64,000 nucleotides of DNA, taken from Trichuris trichiura. Lineage: Eukaryota > Nematoda > Enoplea > Trichinellida > Trichuridae. Each line of letters begins with the position of its first letter. Position 1 is the first letter of the stretch. A model generated the notes under the pieces. That model saw only the letters and a program-made list of their open reading frames with translations. It ran no database searches and was not told where the DNA came from. A program made the translations under genes and the position numbers. Positions 14,301-25,800 of the stretch are shown one piece after another. The stretch covers positions 124,001-188,000 of the forward strand of contig JBAJFE010000017.1 in the NCBI GenBank assembly GCA_037903355.1, written 5' to 3'.

Positions 14301-15631
14301 CAACACTTGTTGAGCGTTCGTATTGCTTTATTGGTAGCGCTTTACGTTGTCGTAACTTTCTTTAAAGACACTTTTTCACGCGGTCCTTGAAATCGAGCAG
14401 ACGACACTGAAAGTCGTTCGCGTTGGAAAATTAGCATATAATCTATTTTATAGCCGCCGTAATGTTGCTTGTAAAAGTTTGCGTTGGGCGCAAGGGAAAT
14501 CAGCTAGCAGTTACTTTAGTTGCAATGCATTGCGTATATATTTGCATACACCCTTTCGAGAACGACTTTTTCCGTTTTGAAATGGCTCAGTTTACTATCT
14601 GAGCGTTGTACGAAACGCCAAGTACACATGTTATAATATATGCGCGCAAAAAATATACTCGGCTATTTATAAACATTTTGAAACCGTTGCAGTCAGTTAA
14701 AAATAATGAAAGTGCCAGCTTTTGGCGCCCAAATTGTCAACGGAATGTTGTTTACATGTTGGCCTACGTGCATGCGGTTTTTTTCTAAAACGCAGCTTCG
14801 TAAGCCGACCTAAGCGCGCAACGTTTCGCGTAAGGGATGTACAGTTTTTTGAATTACAAGTTTGTTTACGGAAAACGCGTTTAAAAGTTGGATATTGGAT
14901 ATAGCGTAGGAAGAGAAAAATAAAAAATCTTTCAAATATTCTATGTTGATTTTATCACTTCTACAATAGAGCATGCTAATCTTAGCGCTGAAAGTGGGCC
15001 CAGAAGTTAACCAAGAGCGCTGTATTCAATGTCTTACGAGGTTTTTACTAGATAAATGTTTAACATGTTTTCAGCTGTTGTTACGTCGAGCAGATGCTGC
15101 AATAATGCACTCCAATTGCTTAGTAGCGTATAGGGAGTTCGTATCCGAGCAACTGAACGCTTTGTTGGTTCTTTTTAATGAATACTTATCCATGTGCATT
15201 CTCCATGTCATTATGATCGATGAATGTAACGCATTTCATGGCATCACTTTTTGCCTCTGATAAATGCGTTTGGACGAGTTTACGCTTTTCTAAAAATTAC
15301 CTGTCCAACCAAGATGTCATTGGTTTTACGCGTAATCTTTTTAACCGTTGTGTTGGCTTAACGAATTAGTAAACAAAAATAGGCATCATACGCTTTCTTA
15401 TTTTTTTATACGGTAACTATTTCCGGAAGCGCCAATAATGCGTAATGAACAGCGCTTACAAGCCGCTTGAATGCAAGAAAGCAACGCGGACGTGTTGAAG
15501 CGCCGCTCGAAATTTGCATTTCTGTCTTTTAGGCGCAGAAAGTGGAAAAGCCGAAATCGAACTCTTTGAACGTACTACGTAGTCTTAACCTTCGTAAGAA
15601 GCCGCCGCCTGCACCCACCGCGCAGTCGTAG
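79..15631 (+). CDS. PLCE1: Phospholipase C-epsilon, 3' part (RasGEF tail to RA2), 5' end outside window
   Basis: Hydrolyses PIP2 to IP3 and diacylglycerol at membranes and links Ras/Rap/Rho signals to Ca2+ and PKC; the C. elegans orthologue is plc-1. Phase-consistent exons: 79-331, 5092-5270, 5747-6671, 8518-9073, 9257-9591, 9722-9934, 10010-10126, 10293-10454, 10522-10630, 10743-11159, 11242-11840, 11886-12134, 12213-12314, 12377-12574, 12632-12685, 12745-12882, 13062-13322, 15533-15631 (TAG), giving about 1654 aa. Domain order: end of the CDC25/RasGEF domain ([15 protein letters not shown], then [20 protein letters not shown]), PH-like, EF-like, X box ([26 protein letters not shown] with both catalytic His; [16 protein letters not shown]), acidic linker, Y box ([22 protein letters not shown]), C2, and two Ras-association domains. 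All key catalytic residues are visible. The first exon start (acceptor TATGTTTCAG) and the 12213 acceptor (CAGCAG tandem) are the least certain junctions. The donor at 10631 (GTTCGT) is weak. Confidence 0.93.
656..721. repeat. (ATT)n microsatellite
   Basis: About 21 uninterrupted ATT units inside the first PLC-epsilon intron of the window, ending in TATATTTTTTAA. Confidence 0.97.
4275..4302. repeat. Compound CA/CG dinucleotide repeat
   Basis: ACAC, then a run of CG units, then CACACACAC, in an intron. Alternating purine/pyrimidine, so capable of Z-DNA. Confidence 0.9.
4457..4548. repeat. Perfect inverted repeat, 45-bp arms, 2-bp spacer
   Basis: Left arm 4457-4501 starts TTTTTGCCTTTATCCCACAT; right arm 4504-4548 is its exact reverse complement and ends in ATGTGGGATAAAGGCAAAAA. 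The centre is GGACCGGCC-TC-GGCCGGTCC. It is GC-rich compared with the AT-rich intron around it, which suggests an inserted element. Both strands read the same short peptide, so open frames here are artefacts of the symmetry. Confidence 0.97.
6672..8517 (+). other. PLC-epsilon intron (1.85 kb)
   Basis: No coding sequence recognised. Contains an AAT/ATT mirror microsatellite at about 8260-8322. Confidence 0.8.
8260..8322. repeat. Palindromic (AAT)n(ATT)n microsatellite
   Basis: About 13 AAT units switch at about 8298 to about 8 ATT units. The two halves are complementary, so the tract is one self-complementary hairpin and not a plain microsatellite. Confidence 0.95.
13323..15532 (+). other. 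Last intron of PLC-epsilon (2.2 kb)
   Basis: Separates the RA2 exon from a 33-codon terminal exon. It contains an imperfect inverted repeat at 13445-13560; otherwise nothing recognised. Confidence 0.75.
13445..13560. repeat. Imperfect inverted repeat, about 49-bp arms (MITE-like)
   Basis: Arms 13445-13493 and 13512-13560 share the core TAGAGGCGTTAT in opposite orientation with about 41 of 49 positions matching, around an 18-bp loop. The outer ends are TTAGGCAAG and CTTACCTAG. The divergence between arms suggests an old copy. Confidence 0.9.
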
Positions 15632-16882
15632 CGCCTTGCCGCCCACGCATTGTGGATCCATTCTTCTTGTTTGGCAAAATGATTCGCTTTTGATCTCCGT
15701 TCACCGGTGACATGATCGAACATTGTTGTTCCAACCGTGGACATGTTTTGCCTCGTTTTATTATCTTTTTAATATAGTAAATTACTTATTTTCTATTCAA
15801 GTCACCTCGAGGGCATTGATGCACTGTTTGCTTATCAAACTTTCCCGCTGCGCTGTTGAATTTTGCCTTTACAGTTTCCGTCTGACGTAATGTCTAGTCA
15901 AGCTGAGGGTATCCCATTAATCTCATTTTCATTGAGCTTTCGGCAAAGCGAAGATCATAATTTGCGTATTCATTTGTTCCAGGTTGTACATTTCCCCCCA
16001 ATGGACAAATGGAAGCGGTTTTGCGGCTTTTGTTCAATCGTCCGCCGCGGCGAATGATTGCTTTTGGCCATAGATCAAACTTCGAAAGCTAACTGCGCGA
16101 TGAATTAATGGAATTTCATTAATCAACCGGAACTCGACCGCCACGCGGTACGTGGCACTTTAAAGATCATTAGCATTTCCTTTTCAGCCGAAATTTATGG
16201 CACCTATACCGACGATTGCTATTGATCGTTGGACATACGGAAAGTTTGGGCGAAATGTCGGCTACGACAATCAATCCCGAAGAGATTAAGCCTACCGTAG
16301 CACAAGCGATTAGTTTTATTATCGTCTAGTCTATTAAGAGTTTTTACTTAGCCACCTTCGAGAGGAGGTTGCTCACCTCTTGAATCGTTGTACTTTATTG
16401 ACCAGATTTGTCGGAATTGCTATGTTTTGATAGGTTAGCAGATTGTTAGGTTTTAGAATGAGTCGAACTTGATCTGCAGACGAGACGTGTAGTCAAGGCT
16501 CTTAATGAAAAATTTATGACGTCGTCCGTTCAGCCGCGTATACTTGACAGCACCATGTGATCAGTGTATAAGGCTGGCTATGAGAGATTAGCGAAATGAT
16601 CGCGTTAACTGCGTTACCTTTTTGTCCTTGAAGATATTGATGCAGCGATAGGTCGACTATCTGTTCGGGAACGGAAAGATTGAAAATGAAGTTTGACGGT
16701 TACCAGGGACAATGCAAAATGTGTAGAATTCGTTAGACAATGTTATTTTGGTGAACTGCTGCACCTACCTTTTCCATGCGGTGATTTATCATCACCGCGC
16801 CTCATTCTGATGCTGATTATTGTCTTCCATCGTGCCTGGTTCTTCCGGAGCGCCAAAGCCTTGAAGAAGAACGAGTGGTAAA
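15632..16882. other. Intergenic region between PLC-epsilon and the KChIP-like gene
   Basis: 1.25 kb. It should include the PLC-epsilon 3' UTR and the promoter of the distal KChIP first exon. I see no gene and no clear motif. Confidence 0.6.
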
Positions 16883-19800
16883 ATGTATTCCTCAGGAAGC
16901 GGCGCGTCTAGCGTATACTACCGCCGCGGCAACAATGTTCGTTCAACAAAAAGACATTTGGCCAAAGCTTCGACTTTTGCCAAAAAATCGGGAGAACGAT
17001 TGACCTTACTCCAATGCTTACGAGCTATATGGTCTTCGTTGTACGATTTTGTCTTCGGCACCGACGATCTCTGTAAGTTCATTTAAAACTATGTTCTCTA
17101 CGTACGTTCAACTTTTTCCAAACTACTTAAATGGTCACAAGCGTAACCTTTAAGCTTTCACTACCGAGCTATTCATCAATAGAACTTCCCTTCCATCGAA
17201 GAACTGAAAAAATTTGCATATAAACAAGTCCCTCGACGGCATGTGCATATTAATACGTATTATTATTCTCTGAATCAGTTTTTTTTTGCTGAGAAAAGTT
17301 AAGTAACACTCTTCCCTATTTTTCAGCGACATTTCTACGAGCTAAACGACAATAAACTTGTTTATTTGATTATGCATGGCGCGGCTTCGAGGGCCATTTC
17401 TGCGAAGGAATAATGAGGCATCGTAAAATCATTGTTCGTTGATTTACCGCATTAATCTGTTTGATGTTTTTTAGATTAGATTGTACGGCATCGTTGGCTG
17501 TTGCTCAAGGTAAACGCGCGTACTTGAGCAACGGGTTAAACGATGAAAGAAAGATTAATGTTGCAAAGTTCTTTCGGCCGTTCGATCATCGGCTAAAATT
17601 ATTTTCTCCGTTGACATATTTTCCGCGTAACAAAAGTATTCGAAGGCAGGCGAACTTTTTTCGTACTATTCAAAGTTCTTTCCGAGTCAATTATTCATCC
17701 GTCGTAGAATTCATTAGGAAAGAAAGCTATCGCGCACATTTCCCAACGGGCAAAATCTGTTCGCTTAGGCGGGAACGATTTTCGAGCATGCGTAAGTATA
17801 GGCGAAAGATTTTTCCCGCGCGAGCAACGCGGCTATACGAGTTGCCGTTTTTCCTTTACGGTAAAGGGAATCACGTTTCAGTTTAGCGGCTGCGGGATAC
17901 TGAAAATCAAAGTTTTTTCCTCACTTTCATTTTCCGTTACGCCGCAGCTGGAGAGCAGAATGTTGCAAGTAGAATTTTCGGCTAGCCAGCGTCAGCTTTG
18001 CTTTGAATAATAGCGGTTTTGGTAAAGTTTCAAAAGTTGGCATCTCCCTTCTTAGAGTAACACAGACCAATACCTAATTGAGTGACCAACCGAAAGGCGT
18101 TCCGTCATTTTGAAAAGTGCCATAATTTCGTTTCTAATATTGACTCTCTACTTGGACGTACGTATTTAATTAAGAAACTTACTTTTAATTGAACAGATTC
18201 TGAACATCACTCAACCAACTAACTGGCAGGATTTTGTAAAATTTTCTTCAACAAATTATGCCCTTATTCCCAGCTAATGACAATGACGTAATGGAAAGTA
18301 GGAAAATTAAAATGTTTACCTTCGATACTTTTAGTTGAAATTATGCGCGGCTGTAATTTAATGACCGGCGGAACTATGCTGACATATTACTGCAGAGATA
18401 GTTAATGGGACCGAAAAGGTCAGCACGAGTTTAACGTTTGCATAGTAAGTATAGAGATAGTTGCAAGCGGAGGCAGATAACCTTCGCTAGACGTTCTCTG
18501 CTTTGCATGCAGCGTTATCTTGAAGTTGTAAAAGTTCTTGTCAAGAAATAAAGATTTCAGCCCTAAAGGTAATTGCTCATTTTGAGCCAATCGCCGTTGA
18601 ACGCGTAGTCGCGGTGCCAACACGTTTCGACAGCTGTCTCGCCGAAAGATTTAAAATTTTGAATTTTAGTGTCAGCATCCCTTGTAAGCTCCTGCGTATC
18701 CTTTTTTTCACCAGTAATTTTGACTGCTTTATGCCCCACTAAACTGATTTATATCCCGACCCGCTCAACTGTTGATTTTGACGGCTAAACGTCTAAAGCG
18801 CAGTTTTTTCCGTCACTGAATGAATGAACTTAAAGCAGCGGTGCAAAGCAAAAGTCTGAAAAAAATAAATATCTTATTTCTCATACATATATGAGTTTAA
18901 CGCATTGATTGCTTACTTGCCCAGCAGAATAGTAAAATGTACTTTGAAGCAATGCTACAGTATGAAAGTATACTTTATTACATAATTTGCTAAACCTCAA
19001 CTGAATTCGCTAAAATGAGTTAATATTTCCTCAGGCTTATGTTTTATACATTATTAGTGGCAATAAAAAAGCGCACTTTACTAATGGTAAACGTTTTTTC
19101 CTTATAGTGAAGTAAGCTACAGTTTTACTTAAAAGAAAAACAATGATTTTGGTCCGCAGTAAAAAATACGAGTGCGTCATAGGCAAATAAAAAATTAATT
19201 GGATTGAATGTAAACCTAATAGAAATGCGTGCTTCTTCAATGCCTTTGCATTTTTTTCAGCTTAACCTCTCTTTCGCTAATGCGTATCATTATAAGACTC
19301 TTTGGTTGTCTCTTTTCACTTCCTTCTGTGGAAACGCCACGCTGTGGATACACTGTCGCCCTGATAAGCGGCCATTAGTTAATAGTTTTAAATTGATTTT
19401 CAAGCAGATTATTTTTTAAACTAAAAAAGTAGAGGTGCGTATGACTGGAGAAGGAAAAATCAATTATGCAAGGGTACTGCAAGAAGAAAACAGGCAAAGT
19501 TGGCAAACTTTCTTGGTCAGACCGCCGCGTGCCTGAATTATATTCTGAATTCCGCTGCGAAGAGCTCCGGCAGAATGAGTAAAATGTTAAGCATTTTTAA
19601 AAAAAGTGAAAACACGCGCGGGTGTTATCGTTGCTGGGCAACAAGCTTTTCCGCGCTAGGCGGGAAATTGTCGCCTGAAAGCAAATGAATACAAGAAAGT
19701 AGGCGGCATTTCAACTACCGGCCGTCCCTTGCCCAATGTAGTTAATTAAAATGATCAAAAACCTACCGCTCCTTTGAAATGAAAGCCCGCGAAGGATATT

Positions 19801-22800
19801 CGCTTTACTTAGGAGCTGAAAAGGGGAGGGATTGCTCCTGAAAACTAATTCACAAAATTTAAAGCTTAATTAACGGCTAGTTTTTCTTTTAAAAAAAGCG
19901 GGAAATCTATGCATCCGTTGCAAAAGCATCTATCATTTAATTTAACGGGATGAAAGCTGACCGGATGATTAATTTTTAAGCAACATCCCGCCTTTGAGAA
20001 TGCCCGAATGTACTCGTGAAAATAGGCTTTTTCCAAGTTCTCTGTTCATTCGCGGTGATTGCTAACCATTTCCTGATGTGGCATACAGCAGGGATGATTG
20101 TTCCATGCAAGAAATTGAAAACGCTAATGTAGCCGAACGAGCCGACTAATGTTGTAAGTTAATCAATAGATATTGCAAGTTGCCCATAATGAAAGGCTAA
20201 TTTTGTTCGGCGGGAAAAAGCGTAGACAGTGATTGAATATAAGTGGGCAACTTGGCGGGAAGCATGCATATTGTTCCGTTCGGCCGGAACAAGCAAGCCG
20301 TAGACGAGTAGAAACAACAGGTCGATAATTTTAAGCTGACGCCAATAAGCAACGCTTGCGTCATCCATTGTTCAAAATGCCCGTGATTTTCGGCTAAGAG
20401 CTGTCTTTTCTCTTCGCCATTTTGCTTTTCTGGAACGGCAACGATTTCTGGCGAATTTGCCGAACAATGTTTTTTCACAAAGCCCCGTGCGGACAATTTT
20501 CCAGAAAAGGTGCGTAAAAATCTCAACAATGCCTTTGTGTTTTAACTCCAACACTATCGGATTATCCTCTCTTTAATTTTGTATTTACGTTTTATCTTAC
20601 AGTACGCCAAAAAGTTTACCAACACTAAAAAAGCTGACGAATTATCTAATGCGTAGGGACCCACCGCATACTTGAATACGGTTTCCGTCTTTGACGAACC
20701 ATTCTAAGTTAAGTGTAAATATTTTCCCGCTTCAAAGTGGAATCTTCACTCTAACGCTCGACACATATATTTTTACGTAAAGCCTGTTACCTCCTTGCTT
20801 TGCGATTTCGCCAGAAGCGGTCCTCTACGTGTAGACATTTTAAATCTCTAAAGCTGTTTGAAGAAAAAACACCACCCTAATAATTATGTCTAGAATATCT
20901 GTAAAAAGAAGATTAGTGAGAAGATTATTAGAGAAGAAAAAAGAAAAAAAGAAGGTTAGAAGATCAAACACACTATAGAATATCTGTAGTATTTTTTCTT
21001 CATAAGTAAACTAAGTAAGCAAACATACTTGTTTTAAATAGCTTTAACCACTCGATGACTAAAGTAATAGTAAATAGTGTAAATAAAAGTATTCCGGAAA
21101 GCCCAAGCCAAAAACATTGTATTCAAGCTCAACTGTGGCCTGAAATAGCACCTCATCAGAATTATACCATATGCTTTCGTGTTCCACATTTGCAAGAAGA
21201 ACTATATTTGGTATTATTTAGTTATCCTGTTCTATATGACAGCTACAGGCGTTGGAATCATAAACTTTAAGGCAGACAGATATTGTCATTGGAAAGGAAA
21301 GCTCATAAGATGTGCGGATGATTTTAAACGGCTGAATTACGCTTTTAACGAACGGCAAATCATCTTCCCACGAGCAGCTTATATTTATTATTACAGCTTC
21401 AGTTTTGTTCATTTATTGATCCATGTTAGCTAGTTTCGGCTAATTGCTTGCTTATCTCAAAATGTGAAGCCTCCGCTACCTTTACTTCCGATTGGCAATT
21501 CAATACTGCCATGCGTTTTTCCCTTAAAAGAAGACCTTCTTTTCTTATCAATTTTCTCATGCTGAACAAAGGTTGTCTAACGTCAGTCAGCTAATTATTT
21601 TAAATTTTATTATGGTTATTTGGCCTCGAAAGCTTCAGCACTTCTACCTGCGCAACTAAATGATAACGTTTTAGCGTTAAGTTTCATAGGATGTGAAGGA
21701 TTCTCGTTTGATCCATTCAACGACGACTCAGCAGCACGGAGCTACTTGAAAAACGAATCTGCTCACTTTCACGTGCCGGTTGCACTTTAATTTTAAAATA
21801 GTAGTTCAAGCTTAACGCGTATTTCCTGCTAATTTATTCATTATGTGACGAAAGAGCTCAAAGTATTTAAAATGCGAAGCTTCCGCGCTCTTTTGCTGAA
21901 TGATCAAAAAATAGCTGACTTGACTACGTTACATGCATTTATTTCGTGCGCATTTATAAATAGCAGCGCTACTGTTAGCTGTGAATGGTTTTCAGTTTGA
22001 TTGTTGAAAAAATTCCGAAATACGACTAATGATCTTGCTTATCAGCCATCCCATTGTCATACTGTAAGTCTGCTGGCCCTCTTGTTTGGCGATTTTCTTA
22101 GCCTATAAATAAAAACAGGGCATATATTAAGGCTTAAGCATAGGCGAACGCAAGACAAGATACGATATACTCGCCAGGAAGGCGATAACAGCATATTCAG
22201 CACAGCCGCCGGAAAGGAACCTGCATTTTTCAGGCGATGGGCCAGCTTAAAGACAAAATCTGTAGCCTACATATTCAGCCGATTAGATTTCTTTTTGTAA
22301 CTCGAGGTTTTGTAACTATCCTACCTAAGGTGGAGAGAAAATTTTCTGTAACACAACTAGATATAGTTTCTGTTCAGCAGGGTCAGTTTTAAAATTAAAT
22401 TCAAATCGCTGCTTGAAAATTGGATGCCTAATAATAGGCCTAATAATAGGCGCATGCAAATCCATTTAACGAGGTACAAAAATAAACATCAGACTCTTCA
22501 AGAAGGCGAAAAATGATGATTTACTTTATTCCTAAAATTTAAATAATTATTGTAAGAATATTAAAATATCTGGCCCTTCGTTTCTTGTTAAATCTAGGCG
22601 AACATATGTCTGACTTTACAAAGCAAGTTTACGGGTTAGTCTTCATAAGAATTTGGCCATTACCATTTACGGCCTGCATTTACAAATTCCGTCGGTATAG
22701 GCTGACATATAATCGTCGATAACTCACTCAAAAAAGTCTGTTCGCAACTGTAGCAACTTTAGCCTGAGCATCAAATTCATATCAGCTTATCATAAGCAGA

Positions 22801-25800
22801 ACTTAGAAAGAACCCACAGCGATGTTTCCTGATTATCCTTTATGGAAACGGAAGATAAAAGTGGCTATTTTCAACTTCTTCGTTTGAAAAAAGTGGTCAG
22901 CTTTGTTCTTGTCGACGAGCGGCAATTGGTTTCATAACCGCTGCACAGAATTCGCCATGTTGGGCAAGAGGAGCTGCAACGCAATTCGGTATGTTAAATT
23001 TTTCGTCCTTACAGCATTTCCGAGATTTGCCCGTCAGCATTAAGCGCTCGTGACGCTTATGGGCTTAGCATTTCAATTTTCCGCAATATTGTGTCTTTGG
23101 CAACACGTAAGCTAAGCAACAGTTGACGACTGGTTCCAATTAGCTTTTTTTATTCAGCTTTTCATAGTTTGTAAAATATTTCTGTTTGAACTGACGCCGG
23201 TTTTCCGTGCGTGTGACTCTAAGTCGGTCGAAATAAGAAACAAATTTGGAGTTTGTCCCCTTGGCGCTCCACTGGCATACAATAAATCTGCTGGCCATCC
23301 TGTCTTGCCTTTACCTAAGCCTAAACTTATACATAAAGCTTATGTTTGGTTTAGATTTAGGTAAGGGCAAGAAAGGACGACCGATATGCTCTCCAGTAAA
23401 GATGCAACAAGTTAAGGACATGCTTGCCAGAAAGGAACCTGCATTTCTCAGTCGGTAGAGCGGCTAAGGCGCAAGATACCAAATTTTATTCCTCAGCACT
23501 CGCCGCCTATTCTAGGCTAGCAGCAGCCTTCTACCGTAATTAACGGTAATCAAGATAACACATCTTTTATGCTCAGGTACGTGAGCGTCGTGCGACCCTT
23601 AGCATCTGTAACAACCTCTTATTTTATAAACACTTTAAGTTTTCTTTTTGAAGAAAACATTTTTACGGTATTATTTTAAGGTATTAGGTGTGAAACGTTT
23701 ATCAACAGCAATAAACGCTATAAAAAACGGGTTAATACCGTAGAAATGTTTTTCAAAAAGAAAATCAAAGGAACCCGTTACGAAGTAGAGAGAAAATAGA
23801 AAAAACACTTTAAGTTGTGTAAACTGGCCGCGTTTCAAGCAACAGAAACGCTCAATTCTCAACGAACTTTGTTGATAAGCAGAATCAAAAGTTTGCGCGT
23901 ACAGAGAAAGCAAGAAACTTCTTTTTGCTATTGCCGTTTGTCGCTTATTAATGTTATCAGCTTCTACTTTTCAACTTTCATGTTATTTCCTTTTAGTCAC
24001 GTTTGATCCGGTTTAGTTGTTTACATATATAAACGTAAAGCTTTCGGGATACTGGCATTTTTGAGCTGTATCCTGAAAATTTTATATATATATATATATA
24101 TATGTTTTTTTCCTGCAAACAATTAGACGGCTTATGTGTGATTAAAGACAGGATCATGGAGTTTTAAGTAGTCGCTACAAAATATCCTACATTCAATCAA
24201 ACTGTGTTCTGGTTCACTTAACTAAGGCATTTCTTTTCGCACATGAAAAGCCATCTGCTTTCCAGTCGAGGCGAGCAGAAACTCTTACGTTTTAAGAAGT
24301 CGACTTTAAGATACAGCGCATAGCTCAGTTTGAGAAACAGCAGTAATAAACCATATGTGCTGTGTTCTCAAGATAATCATTAAAAAAAGAGGGCGGCAGC
24401 GAATAAGTTTATTCGCCACATAATCGATACTCTCCGTTTCGTAGAGTAGGTTTCTTTTAGTGCCGTTGGCCGCGTCAATTCAGAGAGATAATTTGATATT
24501 GCACATGAAGGGTTGAATATATGTTCGCCATTTTGAAGCTAACTCTTCTGCGTGAGGTTTAGCCAGTTATGACTCAGCGTCAATGACGTTAGTAAATGAG
24601 GGTTCTGGTATGCGCGCCTTATATAAATAGCTCTAGCCGCAACGAGATACTTTATTTTGAATTTCCACATTGTCGCTTCAGAAATTTTTTAGTGCAACTG
24701 ATCAGAGTAACTTTATACTTGCACGCGAAAACATCCGAACTGTTTGCGTGCCTTTGCTGCCTATAGCTCAAGAAGCTTCTTAGTCTTCTATTCATTTTAT
24801 TTTTAAAATAAAGAGCTCTTAGTCAATACATCTGCCGCTCAAACGCAACTAACCACTTTGGTTCTAGTTAAGAAAGGCATGAATCGAATCCTTTCGTAAC
24901 GTTACCGACATTATGAAAAAGCTTATTCTTTCTAGGCGCTGAGGGAGAAAAAGCTTCAACGCCGGCTCTATAGCTTGTATTCATTGTTTTAAGAAAGCTG
25001 AATTGAAATTACTACTTTAGTTGTACGCCCACTCGATAACCGTAAAGGTTTCGTTGTGTTTCGTGACGTAGGCATCGCAGAAGGCGCCGGTTTCCGCTGT
25101 CCCGTTAATTTCGAAAGCCGAACATGCTTTAATAAGCCAGTGTAACACCGTCATTTATCACAAACTTTCAGTCAGCTTGATTAATTAGTCTTTGCTGAGA
25201 CATTCAAAACAGCTGTCTTACTTTAGTCTTTTTTCTAGAAGATTTAGATGCCTTTAATTAAGCTTTATACTATTCGGCTAATTAATAACGTTAGCCGGTC
25301 AAAAATTCCAACAGCCGTCCCTCCAAAGCGATCAACTTGTTTCCTTAACTTTATATTATCTAACATAAGTCCCGGCTGTCCGCGGGATTGGCTTTCCTTG
25401 GTGCTTGGAAGCAATTGTTTTCCCGCCGCATCTGTTCGCGCGATGAAATTTCAGCAGAAATGTAAGAATAGCTTAACCCAGTGACAAGGGGAGCATTCGA
25501 GTCTTCGATGACGTAACTATCTTCTAGTCCGCAGTGAAAATTACTTTTTATCTTCGCATGAAAAGTGTGGCAGCTAGAAGATTTGTTCTTTCATTTTATC
25601 GTCACATTTCGGCTGAAAAAGAAAGAATAATTGGCAAAATCGAATTCCCCTAATTATTGGTACAAGTACATGCCGTTGTTAAGGCTATGAAGCACGCAAA
25701 CTGTCCCTATATTGGTGTATCCGTAATGGTGAAGCTTATTGATCTCTGCTACAGCTGTCCTTGTTTATTTCTGGGCTGAATGAAGCCTTATTCTAAGTCG

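Noticed and set aside
17461..17886. 141-codon basic open frame in the KChIP-like intron
   Set aside because: It lacks a domain, signal peptide or supporting splice sites. The basic, Phe-rich composition fits translation of AT-rich non-coding DNA.
24305..24360. TAGCTCAGTTTGAG, resembling a tRNA A box
   Set aside because: No B box (GGTTCRANNCC) at the right distance and no cloverleaf could be drawn.
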